Of a stretch of 64,000 nucleotides of DNA, positions 1 through 10,031 are shown in pieces. This stretch comes from Lolliginicoccus suaedae (GTDB lineage Bacteria; Actinomycetota; Actinomycetes; Mycobacteriales; Mycobacteriaceae), in NCBI RefSeq assembly GCF_008312885.1, contig NZ_VSSO01000005.1, forward strand, positions 1-64,000. Reading direction: 5' to 3'. The notes under the pieces were generated by a model. That model was not told the origin of the DNA and made no database searches. It was given only the letters and a program-made list of their open reading frames with translations. A program made the translations under genes and the position numbers. Positions within the stretch are counted from its first letter, which is position 1. Each line of letters starts with the position of its first letter.

Positions 1-258
1 ACGCCCACCAGGCACCCCGCCGAACACGGCGGGGAAGCTCCCCCAGGCACAGCCACCAAGACTAACCCCACCACCGCCAGCGCGTCAAATCCCGTGCCCT
101 CGGCGGCCAGGCAGGCCGACCAGCGACGATCCGCGCGCCCCGTTCCCGGGGCCCCGCCGATCCCGCCGACCGTTCCCGGCAGCGAGGACAAAACCTACAC
201 CCCCCGCGCCCCCAGCACAAACCACCAGCTCACACGAGGAAAACTTCGACCAGCTGGC
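1..258. other. Unassigned edge region
   Basis: I can assign no gene here. Reading frame 1 of the + strand is open from base 1 into the next gene, but the reading is proline- and arginine-rich low-complexity sequence and continues antisense through the mycolyltransferase gene, so I treat it as a GC-rich shadow. The stretch probably holds the 3' end of the minus-strand transcription unit and its terminator. Confidence 0.4.
15..34. terminator. Perfect 8-bp hairpin
   Basis: CCCCGCCG at 15-22 pairs perfectly with CGGCGGGG at 27-34 across a four-base AACA loop. No T-run follows on either strand, so it would be an actinobacterial type of terminator without a U-tract. It lies about 225 bases beyond the minus-strand stop at 259, so its assignment to that gene is uncertain. 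Confidence 0.4.
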
Positions 259-1314
259 TCAGGAACCGAGCGCGTCGGCGAACATCGGCCAGGAGTCGTG
301 CAGATCCTCCTGCCAGTAGGCCCACGCATGGGTCCGGTTCATCCGGAACTTGAACTCATGCGGGATGCCGAGCTCGTTCATCCGATCCACCAACCGGTGC
401 GTGCACACGTTCGTCGCGGCCTCGAGGATGCCACCGACGGCGAACCGGTCAATGAGCTTGCCGGGGTCCCCCTCGATGTCCTGGGAATCGAGCGTGTCGT
501 ACGGCCCGGGTAGCCCGCTGCCATTGGAGATGAACACTGACGTGCCGCGCAGCCCCTCGGCATTCAGGTAGGGATCATTGGCCGCCCAGGCTGGATCGCT
601 CGGCGGCCCCCACATGTTGAGGGTGTCCGCGCCACCACGGCCTTCGACGAGGGCCCGGACGAACGCCTGGCCCAGCGGATCACTGGTCTGCGCGCAGCCG
701 CTGTAGGAACCCACGGCCTCGAACACTCCCGGAGCATTGATCGCGAGGGTCAGCACCGAGGTCGCGGCCATGGAGATGCCAGCCACGCCGTTCCGTCCCG
801 TAGCACCGAGGGACGCATCGATCACCGGCGGCAGCTCGCGCGTCAGGAAGGTCTCCCACTTGGCCACACCGACCTTGGGGTCCGGCGCTCGCCAATCGGT
901 GTAGTAGGTGTAGGCACCGCCGCGTGGGATGACGATGTTGACGTTCTTGTCCTCGTAGAAGTCCAGGACATCAGTCTTGTCGAGCCAGAGATCGCCGAGG
1001 AGATACAGGGTGGGGCTGGGCCGGCTGGTGTCGCGAGGCCGGACGATCTCGACCTTGATGTCCCTGCCCATCGACGGCGAGTACACCTGCGCGACCATCT
1101 CGCGGCCGTTGGTGCTCTCGACCCGCAAGCTGCCCGGAGCCTCCGGTGCGGTGGGCTGAGCGTGGGTGGCGGGAGAGACGGTGAGGGCGAGCGCTGCACA
1201 GATCCCGAGGATGGTGCTGCTCCTCCGCGCCCGCGCCCTAGATGTTCGCGCCTTCGGTGCCCGCGCTGAGATCTGGCGACGTGTCGTGGTCATTGCCGGT
1301 GCTCCGCCTGTCAT
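259..1314 (-). CDS. Secreted mycolyltransferase, antigen 85 / esterase D family
   Basis: About 351 residues, alpha/beta hydrolase of the PF00756 family. It probably transfers mycolic acids onto trehalose or arabinogalactan outside the cytoplasmic membrane. An arginine-rich N-terminus leads into a hydrophobic stretch at about residues 31-50 ending in A-H-A, which reads as a signal peptide. The nucleophile elbow G-I-S-M-A-A (Ser about 181) is almost the Ag85 sequence. Glu about 298 in G-I-L-E-A and His about 329 in T-H-A-W would complete the triad. I chose ATG 1314, preceded by AGGA at seven bases; ATG 1293, with GGAG at eight, is equally possible. It sits downstream of surface-polysaccharide genes, which fits a cell-envelope role. 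Family call is firm; acceptor specificity is unknown. Confidence 0.87.
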   Translation of the reverse strand: MTGGAPAMTTTRRQISARAPKARTSRARARRSSTILGICAALALTVSPATHAQPTAPEAPGSLRVESTNGREMVAQVYSPSMGRDIKVEIVRPRDTSRPSPTLYLLGDLWLDKTDVLDFYEDKNVNIVIPRGGAYTYYTDWRAPDPKVGVAKWETFLTRELPPVIDASLGATGRNGVAGISMAATSVLTLAINAPGVFEAVGSYSGCAQTSDPLGQAFVRALVEGRGGADTLNMWGPPSDPAWAANDPYLNAEGLRGTSVFISNGSGLPGPYDTLDSQDIEGDPGKLIDRFAVGGILEAATNVCTHRLVDRMNELGIPHEFKFRMNRTHAWAYWQEDLHDSWPMFADALGS

Positions 1315-1502
1315 GAAGGTTTCCTGGACGATCGTGCCGTGCCAGCCATCGTCAGGCACTCTAGCGCGAGGCTCGCTCCTTCGCCGGGTTCCTATTGGAC
1401 CTGGCTCGCAGGAAGGGAATTGTGTTGCGCCTTCGTTATTCCGTGGCCCTGGAGAGATCGAGCGACGGCGCGCGGTCACCATGCAGATCTGTAGGTCAAT
1501 TG

Positions 1503-2426
1503 CTACGGAATCCACGCGGCGGAGAGCTCATCCGTAGTGGCCATTCGCAGCCCCGCATCGATGCATAAGTATCCGATGCCCCGTTCGATCGCATGCGCGG
1601 TGGTGCCGTCGACCTGCCCTGCCTCGGCCTCGAAGTCGCATTCCTCGAGCGTGGCTTGCCCGAGCTTCCGCAGGATGGATGCCCGCGCCCAGTAGATCGA
1701 GCCGCTCGGGAACCGCAGCCGATAGGTGCGCATCGGCAGGCCCATGCGCCGGAGAAGGATCCTCGTCGCCCAATGATTCTGGCCCCAGCGCTCCGGACCG
1801 AGCACGCAGCCCGGCGCCGTCACCAGGCCCAGGGAAGGATCGCGGGCGAATACGTCGAGGATGGTGCTGATACGCCCCGGCCCGCCAAGGGTCGCCTCGA
1901 GCAACTGCTCGTTCCATTCGGCCCCCGTCCCCGCGAGGCTGTGCCGATCACGCCACGCGCTCCGCTTGGTATGGACCTTGAGGACCAGATCATGCTTGTC
2001 GATCAAGCCATCGTTGATGACCTGCACCATGGGCCAGATATCGCGTCCGTGGTTTCGCACATCAAGGATCCGTAGGTCGTCGAGCTCGCCGGGAAGATCA
2101 TCGGGCAGGAGCAGCGGGGCGCCGCTCGAGTTCGTGATGACCAGGTCGAATCGCGCGGGGATGGCGTGAAGGAGCTCGATGAGGCGCGGCAGCGCGTCCT
2201 GGTAGTAGACGTGCATGAGCACGACGAGCCGGTTCGGCTGCCCGGCAGGGTCGGGCGCAACGCGGTCGCGCTGATCGGTCGGTGCCCGATCGAACGGCCG
2301 GATGACAGGCCGCGTCCGTCGGCTACGGATCATGAACGTGACCGGGGACCGGAGCAGCATGATCCGCACATGCGTAGCGAGCCAGATCGTGCTGACACGG
2401 ATCATGTGCGGCATCGCGCGCGTCAT
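1503..2426 (-). CDS. RgpF-like rhamnan synthesis / glycan-modifying protein
   Basis: 307 residues, similar to the rhamnan synthesis protein F family (PF05045). The middle contains the conserved pattern with H-V-Y-Y near the start of the domain, V-R-N-H-G-R-D-I (about residue 115) and K-V-H-T-K-R. Members act in assembly of rhamnose-containing or other surface polysaccharides; the exact reaction is not established. The N-terminal 35 residues carry a hydrophobic patch and may sit at the membrane. The start ATG overlaps the stop of the upstream DUF4012 gene by four bases (ATGA), so the two are translationally coupled in one operon with a glycosyltransferase. Last gene of the operon; 188 bases separate it from the mycolyltransferase start. 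Confidence 0.82.
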   Translation of the reverse strand: MTRAMPHMIRVSTIWLATHVRIMLLRSPVTFMIRSRRTRPVIRPFDRAPTDQRDRVAPDPAGQPNRLVVLMHVYYQDALPRLIELLHAIPARFDLVITNSSGAPLLLPDDLPGELDDLRILDVRNHGRDIWPMVQVINDGLIDKHDLVLKVHTKRSAWRDRHSLAGTGAEWNEQLLEATLGGPGRISTILDVFARDPSLGLVTAPGCVLGPERWGQNHWATRILLRRMGLPMRTYRLRFPSGSIYWARASILRKLGQATLEECDFEAEAGQVDGTTAHAIERGIGYLCIDAGLRMATTDELSAAWIP

Positions 2427-4228
2427 CCCTCCGGGGAAGGCCCGCAGGACGGTACATCCACCGATACCTGGGGATCGTCGACGAGTGGCTGCAGCGGCAC
2501 CGTGGCCTCCCCGGCGTGGGTCGGCTCGTCGAGGTCGTAGCGAACGGTGACGGTCTCCCCTGGCTCGGTGAGCACGACCGCGGTGAAGACAGGGTGGCCC
2601 AGAAGCTCATTGGTGAAGGTGAGGGGAACGCGCCGGTCATCGATATAGGTGTTGGCGAGCCTGGCACCGGGAGTGGCGAACAAGCTGATCACTGTGCGAT
2701 TGGTGCCCGGCGGCCCGGCGTACTGGGTCTCGGGGGTGAGCCGACCCATGAGATAGGCCGGGTACTCGTCGAGCGGCGGTGCCGTATTGGTCAGCCGCAA
2801 TGTGACTTCTGATTCCCGGCGCTCCCCCTCGCAGGATCCAGCGCGGTACTCGAGCGATCGCTGGAGGTAGTAGTCCAGCTTGCCGCCCGCGCCGTTGTTC
2901 AGGACCACATGCGCGTAGGGGGCGTCGTCCTGCGGAAGAGTGCCACCGACGATGCTCTCCCCGAGGACGGCCTGCTCGTCCGGCTGCGCGCTCCAGACCA
3001 GGATTCGCTGCTCCTCAATAGCCCTGGCGAGGGCACGCGCGAGCGGACCCTTCGGCCCGTCATAGGTGTTCACGCGGGCCATCACGGCACCGGCGATCTC
3101 TTGCAAGTACGCCTTTCGCGCGAGCTGCCGGTCCCCGAACCGGAAGTACGCCTCATTGAGCGTGATCTCCACGACGTTGTCCTTGGTGATCGTTTCGCCA
3201 TCGCCGAGGGTCACGGGTCCGACGACCCCGAGCAGGTGGCTCAGCGCGACCGGATCGGTCGCGATGACGCCATCCACTTGCTCGTTCATGTGCTGCTGCC
3301 AGATGGAGCGCCAGATCCGCGCGGCGTGCGGGAAGTGCGGGCTGAAGTTAGCGTTCTGCCAGTTCTGGGTGCTCTGGTACCGGCCGTAGAGCGCGTCGAA
3401 GCCGGGACCGAGATCGATCGGCTCTGCCGTCAGTGGCAATTCCTGGTTGCTGACCGAGTCCTCGAAGGTGATGGCGCCATCGTCGATCCGGAGCATTCCT
3501 GCTCCGCCCATCAGGCCCCCGGTGCCTCGGGACTCGGCGTTGGTCTGGAACACCACCAGGTACCGCCGTGCTTCATCCGCGCCGAGGAAGCCGGGCAGCA
3601 CGCGCGCGGCATCGGCCGCGCTCGCGGTGGCTTCGGCGAGCATCATTGCCTGGTCGATGAGCTGCTCGCGGGCATCGTTGACCCGGCCCGGGAATCGCGC
3701 TACGGGGATCTGCCGGGCGGCCTCGCTGATGGCGGCCGATTCGCGCGCGATGTCGCCCGCGCGGGGAGCCAGCCCGCGCACCGCATCCACGTCGATGATC
3801 TGACCAGGTTTGTCGCTGCCGCCCAGCATGTCGAGCATTCCGGCGTCGAGCGCGGGCACGACCACGCCGGAAGCGATCCGATCGACGATGACGGTCGATT
3901 CCCGGACCGTATCGAATGCGTCGCCCGCCCAGGGGAGCGATGCAGCGGCGCGCCAGGGAAGAGAGGCGGTCGCGGCGCTCGCCCGGGCAGCTGCTTCCGG
4001 TATTCCCTGGATCTCTACCTTTGCCGCATCGATATCGCCGCCGAGGATCAGCGTCCGGGCAGCTTCCGCACGATCCTCGATCTCATTGACCGCGGTGTAT
4101 GCGCGGAGGGTCATGAATGCGAACCACACCAGCGGAATCGCCACTGCGACAGCCAGGATGAGGAGGGTCCGGCGGCGGCGTGACATGCTCCGCTTGGCAA
4201 CTGGGGCGCGCTCGGGCTCAGTGCTCAT
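2423..4228 (-). CDS. DUF4012 single-pass membrane protein
   Basis: 601 residues. A basic N-terminus (S-R-R-R-R around 15-20) is followed by one hydrophobic segment at about 22-44. A long, probably extracellular, region then matches the actinobacterial DUF4012 layout: an alanine-rich helical part to about 210, then G-T-G-G-L-M-G-G and a long domain with few cysteines. DUF4012 proteins have no established biochemical function but are frequent in capsule or exopolysaccharide loci. The gene overlaps the upstream glycosyltransferase stop and the downstream rgpF-like start by four bases each (both ATGA), so the three products are probably made in fixed ratio and may form one assembly. Inference: a scaffold or ligase-like step on the exported glycan. 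Confidence 0.85.
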   Translation of the reverse strand: MSTEPERAPVAKRSMSRRRRTLLILAVAVAIPLVWFAFMTLRAYTAVNEIEDRAEAARTLILGGDIDAAKVEIQGIPEAAARASAATASLPWRAAASLPWAGDAFDTVRESTVIVDRIASGVVVPALDAGMLDMLGGSDKPGQIIDVDAVRGLAPRAGDIARESAAISEAARQIPVARFPGRVNDAREQLIDQAMMLAEATASAADAARVLPGFLGADEARRYLVVFQTNAESRGTGGLMGGAGMLRIDDGAITFEDSVSNQELPLTAEPIDLGPGFDALYGRYQSTQNWQNANFSPHFPHAARIWRSIWQQHMNEQVDGVIATDPVALSHLLGVVGPVTLGDGETITKDNVVEITLNEAYFRFGDRQLARKAYLQEIAGAVMARVNTYDGPKGPLARALARAIEEQRILVWSAQPDEQAVLGESIVGGTLPQDDAPYAHVVLNNGAGGKLDYYLQRSLEYRAGSCEGERRESEVTLRLTNTAPPLDEYPAYLMGRLTPETQYAGPPGTNRTVISLFATPGARLANTYIDDRRVPLTFTNELLGHPVFTAVVLTEPGETVTVRYDLDEPTHAGEATVPLQPLVDDPQVSVDVPSCGPSPEG

Positions 4229-5355
4229 CGTCGGCTCCCGAGCGCTGGCTTGGCACGGCTGAGGGCTATCGCATCCCGGAGCACCTGGTCGTACTGCTGG
4301 CAGACGTTCTCCCAGGTGAACCGCTCGGCCGCGCGCGCCCGCGCAGCCGCTGCGAGCTCTACCTGCTCAGCGGGCGCCCGCAGCAGGCTGGTGATCGCCT
4401 CTGTGATCGCGGATGCGCTGGGCTCGGTGTACCGACCGGCTTCGCCGAGCACCTCGCGGTTGTAGACGGTATCGCGCGCGACGATGGGCGCTCCACAAGC
4501 CATCGCCTGCACCAGGGCCGGGTTGGTCCCGCCGACGCTGTGGCCGTGGAAATAGACTCCGGCGTGCTGCCACAGGGAGTGCAGGAGGCGATCGTCAGAG
4601 ACGTGACCGTACCAGTGGATCCGCTGGTACGACGCGGCGAGCTGGCGGGCTTGCTCGTCCAACGGGCCACCGTAGCCCGAGGATCCGACGATCACCACAG
4701 GAGCCTGGTCGGCGAGCACCTCGGCCGCGGCGAGGAACTCGGGCACCGTGTTCTCGGGGACGAATCGAGCGACCATGAGGATGTAGCCCCCGGAGGGAAG
4801 CCCCTCGGGCGCCGGAAGCTGACCGGGATCAGTGCCGCCGTAGGGGATATACGTGCCAGTCGTGCCGTAGCGCCGGGTCCAGTAGCGCGCGATCTCCTCG
4901 CTGTCATTGACAAGCGTCGTGCCGTATCGGGCGGTCAGTGCGGCACCGCCGCGGAACACCGCCCGCGCCGCCCGGCCCCATTTCGCGCGCTCCCACTCGA
5001 TGCCGTCGACGTTCACCACCGTGGGGATGCCGGCGCGGGAGAGGATCGGCAGGAAGTATCCATTGGCCACGTTCAGGACGAGCGCGACGTCCGGCCGCGC
5101 CGACCGTGCCCAGAGCGCTCCGGTGAGCCCGTAGGACAGGGTGCTGGCCGAGCGTGATTCGATGCCTCGTGTGCGCACCGCGCGGATCCTCGGGTCGCCA
5201 GCGGGGTCATCGATGCGCGTGGAGCGCGGTCGGCCCAGCACCGTCACGTCCCACCCCTGGTCCGCTAGGTAGGGCGCGAGAATCCTCACCAGCGTCTCGA
5301 AGCCCCCGTAGTAGCTGGGGTAGCCGCGCGAGCCGAGGATTGCTACCGATGGCAT
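4225..5355 (-). CDS. Glycosyltransferase, GT4-like with DUF1972 N-terminal domain
   Basis: About 376 residues. The N-terminus reads A-I-L-G-S-R-G-Y-P then Y-G-G-F-E-T, the hallmark of DUF1972-type rhamnosyl/glycosyl transferases, and the C-terminal half has the GT-B acceptor/donor fold. It would add a sugar to a lipid-linked glycan on the cytoplasmic side of the membrane. I chose ATG 5355, preceded by GGAG at eight bases, instead of the longer open frame to 5559, whose extra 68 codons are basic and low in complexity. First gene of the minus-strand operon with the DUF4012 and RgpF-like genes, divergent from the glycosylphosphotransferase that would start the same glycan. Confidence 0.88.
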   Translation of the reverse strand: MPSVAILGSRGYPSYYGGFETLVRILAPYLADQGWDVTVLGRPRSTRIDDPAGDPRIRAVRTRGIESRSASTLSYGLTGALWARSARPDVALVLNVANGYFLPILSRAGIPTVVNVDGIEWERAKWGRAARAVFRGGAALTARYGTTLVNDSEEIARYWTRRYGTTGTYIPYGGTDPGQLPAPEGLPSGGYILMVARFVPENTVPEFLAAAEVLADQAPVVIVGSSGYGGPLDEQARQLAASYQRIHWYGHVSDDRLLHSLWQHAGVYFHGHSVGGTNPALVQAMACGAPIVARDTVYNREVLGEAGRYTEPSASAITEAITSLLRAPAEQVELAAAARARAAERFTWENVCQQYDQVLRDAIALSRAKPALGSRR

Positions 5356-5608
5356 GAGTTGCTGCTCCACTGTCGTTTCGGGCAAGTTCCGAGCGACCGG
5401 GGCGCATGGGCTAGGCCTCGGCCCCCGGGCCTGGGCGCTCGGGAGGCGCGCGCTCAGACTACCCGCGGATCTGGTCCTCGGCGAAGGCAGCTGGTTGCAC
5501 CATCGAGATAGCTGGGCGTCATCAGAATGATTCAACCCGTCAGAAACGACTTGGCGCAATAGGATATCACGAGCAAATTAAGTACAAAATGTCAGGAACC
5601 TCCGCCTG

Positions 5609-5623
5609 CCCCCAATTTGGGGG
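5609..5623. promoter_or_regulatory. Palindrome CCCCCAA-T-TTGGGGG
   Basis: Seven bases on each side pair perfectly around a single central T, and the flanks extend it partly (G at 5608, C at 5626). A stem with a one-base loop cannot fold well as RNA, so a DNA operator is the more natural reading. It lies midway between the divergent glycan genes. Confidence 0.45.
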
Positions 5624-5680
5624 GGCAATTGAACAGCAGGCCTCCATTGCGCAACACATATAGACTGCTCAAGGGGAATA

Positions 5681-5710
5681 TTTACGCAAAAGTGGCTAAT
5701 CAGTTATGAT
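5681..5710 (+). promoter_or_regulatory. Candidate promoter of the glycosylphosphotransferase operon
   Basis: TTTACG at 5681-5686 (four of six matches to TTGACA) is followed after 18 bases by TATGAT at 5705-5710, one change from the ideal -10 box. Transcription would begin near 5717, giving a leader of under 30 bases to ATG 5744. In a genome this GC-rich, so good a -10 hexamer is unlikely by chance. Confidence 0.5.
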
Positions 5711-5743
5711 CAAGCTCACCGAAACCGATTCACTATCCGGGGG

Positions 5744-7354
5744 ATGCCAGTGCCGAGCCTCGTGGAGTCCCGCCGCCCCGGCGAAGAGTCCGTGAATGTC
5801 ATTCGCGAAATAGACAAACGAGGCAATCTGGCCGCAAAGCCCGCGCAGCGCCATGAGGAGCACCCGGACGCCACCGGGAACGCCATCGCGCCGCCACGCC
5901 GTTCCACCCTGGCCGTGCCCGCGCACACCTGGCGGCGCGGATTCGCCCGGCGGATCCGGATCACCGATCACATCATCATCATCGCCGCTGTAGCGATCGC
6001 CCAGCTAGCCCGCTTCGGCACCACTGATCATGCGCTGCTCAGCACCTCCGGCGTCACCTTGCGCTACACCGGGCTCTCCATCGTGATCGCGCTGGCCTGG
6101 CTCGCCGCGCTCAAGCTCGAGAACACCCGCGACGTCCGCATCATTGGCGCGGGGGCACTGGAGTACCAGCGCATCATCCACGCATCCGTCAAGGTCTTCG
6201 GCATCATCGCTATCGTCGCATTCCTGCTGGACCTGGGCATCGCGCGCGGCTACCTGGCCATCGCGTTGCCCGTCGGCGTGGTCGGTATCGTCGCGAGCCG
6301 CTGGTCGTGGCGACGATGGCTGGTCACCAAGATCCGGCGCGGCAGGTTCATCACGAACGTCGTGGTCCTGGGCAGCGGCCGCGGCGCGGAGGACATGATC
6401 CGCAGCATCCGGCGCGATCACGCCCACCGCATCGTCGGGGTCTGCGTTCCCCAGGACCATCACGCCCTCTCCCCCAGCGATTCCCTCGAGGTGGATGGCA
6501 TCGCCGTGCCGGTCATCGGCGACGAGCATTCCGTCCTCGCGGCGGTTCGCCGCGCGAACGCCGATGTGGTGGCAGTCACCGCTACCGAGCGCCTGGGCGC
6601 CGATATTCTCCGCGAGCTCGCCTGGGAGCTCGAGGCAGAGAAGACGGATCTCGTCGTGCACCCTGGAGTCACCGATGTCTCGGAGCCACGGCTCAAGATC
6701 CGACCCACCGGAGGCATGCCCCTCCTCCATGTGGAGGCGCCTCAGTACCAGGGCGCGCACCGCCTCGGCAAGGCACTTGTCGATCGTCTTGGTGCCCTCC
6801 TCGCGCTCGCCGTCTTTGGTCCGTTCATGGTGCTCATCGCGCTGGGCATCAAGTACCAGGACCGCGGGCCTGTCCTGTACCGCCAGACGAGGGTCGGTAC
6901 CGACGGCGTCGAATTCTCCATGATCAAGTTCCGCTCGATGGTGGTGGGCGCCGATGCCCAGCAGCCTCGTATCGCCGATGGCAACGATGCCGATGGCCCG
7001 CTGTTCAAGATGAGGGACGATCCGCGCATCACCCCGATCGGACGCTACCTCCGCAAGTACAGCCTCGACGAGCTGCCACAGCTGTTCAACGTGCTGCGCG
7101 GCGAGATGAGCCTGGTGGGCCCCCGACCGCCGCTGCCCAGCGAGGTCGCGAGCTACACGCGGAGGATCAATCGCCGAATGCTCGTCCGGCCTGGCATGAC
7201 GGGTCCCTGGCAGGTCAGCGGCAGGTCCGACCTCACCTGGGAGGAAACCGTGCGGCTCGACCTGTCCTATGTGGAGAACTGGACCTTCATGCAGGACCTC
7301 ATCATCCTCTGGCGCACCGCGCGGGTCGTGGTGAAGGGTGAGGGCGCGTACTAG
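5744..7354 (+). CDS. Polyprenyl glycosylphosphotransferase starting exopolysaccharide synthesis
   Basis: 536 residues of the WcaJ/CpsE type. It transfers a sugar-1-phosphate from a nucleotide sugar to undecaprenyl (or decaprenyl) phosphate, the first step of a lipid-linked glycan. Hydrophobic segments lie at about 75-95, 105-120, 150-175 and near 355-375. A CoA-binding-like domain fills the middle. The C-terminal PF02397 catalytic domain shows [21 protein letters not shown] and [13 protein letters not shown] 5744 has a G-run directly against it and no well-spaced ribosome site; GTG 5792 is an alternative start. APS kinase follows 70 bases later. The divergent operon supplies plausible later enzymes of the same pathway. 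Confidence 0.9.
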   Translation: MPVPSLVESRRPGEESVNVIREIDKRGNLAAKPAQRHEEHPDATGNAIAPPRRSTLAVPAHTWRRGFARRIRITDHIIIIAAVAIAQLARFGTTDHALLSTSGVTLRYTGLSIVIALAWLAALKLENTRDVRIIGAGALEYQRIIHASVKVFGIIAIVAFLLDLGIARGYLAIALPVGVVGIVASRWSWRRWLVTKIRRGRFITNVVVLGSGRGAEDMIRSIRRDHAHRIVGVCVPQDHHALSPSDSLEVDGIAVPVIGDEHSVLAAVRRANADVVAVTATERLGADILRELAWELEAEKTDLVVHPGVTDVSEPRLKIRPTGGMPLLHVEAPQYQGAHRLGKALVDRLGALLALAVFGPFMVLIALGIKYQDRGPVLYRQTRVGTDGVEFSMIKFRSMVVGADAQQPRIADGNDADGPLFKMRDDPRITPIGRYLRKYSLDELPQLFNVLRGEMSLVGPRPPLPSEVASYTRRINRRMLVRPGMTGPWQVSGRSDLTWEETVRLDLSYVENWTFMQDLIILWRTARVVVKGEGAY

Positions 7355-7424
7355 CTGCGCTAGCGTGGAATCCTTCATCCGAGCACACCGAGCTGGCCAT
7401 ACGTTCACTACGAAGCGGAGAGAC

Positions 7425-8033
7425 ATGGGCGAGAGCCTGAGAACACCGCCCCTCCAGTGGCACGATGCACGCATCGCCCGTCGCGACCGCATCAGCAGGG
7501 GAATGACGGTATGGATCACCGGCCTATCCGGCGCGGGAAAGTCCACGCTCGCCTGCGAGCTCGAGCGCGCGCTCATCGAGGCGGGACAGCCCGCGTACCG
7601 GCTCGATGGGGACAACATGCGCCACGGCTTGAATTCCGACCTCGGCTTCACGATGGCGGACCGCTCGGAGAACGTTCGCCGGCTCGCTGAGGTCGCCCGG
7701 TTGCTCGCGGATTCCGGGCTCGTCGCTATCGTCGCCGCGATCAGCCCACTGCGCGCTGATCGGAGCCTTGCCCGCGCCACGCACGAGCAGGATGGGCTCC
7801 CTTTCTGGGAGATCTACATGGATACTGCTCTGTCGGTCTGCGAGCAGCGCGACCCGAAGGGCTTGTACCGGCGCGCGAGGGCGGGGAGCATCCCGAACTT
7901 CACTGGCATCGATCACGCCTATGAGCCCCCGCTCGATGCCGAGGCGACGTTCACCAACGACGAGCGCGAGCCCGCGAGCATCGCCGCGCAGCTCTGCCCA
8001 ACGCTCCTGGCGCAGGTCGCGGCCCTGCGCTAG
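7425..8033 (+). CDS. cysC: Adenylylsulfate (APS) kinase
   Basis: 202 residues. It phosphorylates adenylylsulfate to PAPS, the sulfate donor for sulfotransferases and for assimilatory reduction. The P-loop G-L-S-G-A-G-K-S is at 33-40, followed by L-D-G-D-N-M-R-H and the substrate-binding S-E-N-V-R-R region. Length matches stand-alone CysC. I start at ATG 7425, preceded by GGAG, and not at the longer frame from 7338, which overlaps the end of the glycosylphosphotransferase. In Mycobacterium this domain is usually fused to CysN; here it is separate, and no cysD, cysN or sulfotransferase lies nearby. Its place behind a glycan-initiating enzyme suggests PAPS for sulfating a surface glycan (inference). 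Confidence 0.92.
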   Translation: MGESLRTPPLQWHDARIARRDRISRGMTVWITGLSGAGKSTLACELERALIEAGQPAYRLDGDNMRHGLNSDLGFTMADRSENVRRLAEVARLLADSGLVAIVAAISPLRADRSLARATHEQDGLPFWEIYMDTALSVCEQRDPKGLYRRARAGSIPNFTGIDHAYEPPLDAEATFTNDEREPASIAAQLCPTLLAQVAALR

Positions 8034-8057
8034 ACAGCAGGAGGCCGGGCTAGACGG

Positions 8058-8096
8058 CACGAGGCCCGGAGCAGGAATGCTGCTCCGGGCCTCGTG
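8058..8096. terminator. Bidirectional terminator between cysC and groEL
   Basis: CACGAGGCCCGGAGCAG at 8058-8074 pairs perfectly with 8080-8096, giving a 17-bp stem with a five-base loop. It sits exactly between two convergent stop codons (8033 and 8113), as expected of a shared terminator. Confidence 0.85.
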
Positions 8097-8112
8097 GGCT
8101 AGCGGGGGTGGA

Positions 8113-9873
<1,761 letters not shown>

Positions 9874-9900
9874 CTAGCACTCTCGTGTATTGAGTGCCAG
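9874..9900 (-). promoter_or_regulatory. CIRCE operator 1 (groEL-proximal)
   Basis: On the + strand it reads CTAGCACTC, nine bases, GAGTGCCAG. The consensus is TTAGCACTC-N9-GAGTGCTAA, so both half-sites and the exact nine-base spacer are present. It should bind HrcA and repress groEL, whose start codon is 136 bases downstream on the minus strand. Confidence 0.92.
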
Positions 9901-9908
9901 AATCATGT

Positions 9909-9935
9909 TTAGCACTCGGGCCATGCGAGTGCAAG
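9909..9935 (-). promoter_or_regulatory. CIRCE operator 2 (groEL-distal)
   Basis: TTAGCACTC, nine bases, GAGTGCAAG on the + strand. The left half-site is identical to consensus and the right half has two changes. Its centre is 35 bases from that of the first CIRCE, so two HrcA dimers could bind side by side over the groEL promoter. Confidence 0.9.
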
Positions 9936-10031
9936 ACGCGGGCCCGGGCGCGCCCCCGGCTCCGCGCACAGCGAACAACAAGGGGCCCAGCAGCCGCCCC
10001 CGATCGCCAGCCAGCCGGAAGGAGCACAGCC

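Larger units (their letters stand above)
5356..5743. other. AT-rich divergent intergenic region
   Basis: This 388-base gap separates two divergent surface-polysaccharide transcription units. The part from about 5555 to 5720 is strikingly AT-rich for this genome and holds a near-perfect palindrome (5609-5623) and a good promoter toward the right (5681-5710). On the minus strand TTGTAC followed 15 bases later by TATCCT (about 5562-5589) is a possible promoter for the leftward operon. No protein-coding signal was found in it beyond the low-complexity extension of the leftward gene. Confidence 0.6.

Noticed and set aside
1..513. Frame 1 open from the window edge, possible truncated gene
   Set aside because: Reads through the mycolyltransferase gene on the opposite strand and has low-complexity composition.
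2909..4183. 424-codon + strand frame opposite the DUF4012 gene
   Set aside because: Antisense shadow; the DUF4012 reading has a membrane anchor and overlapping operon junctions.
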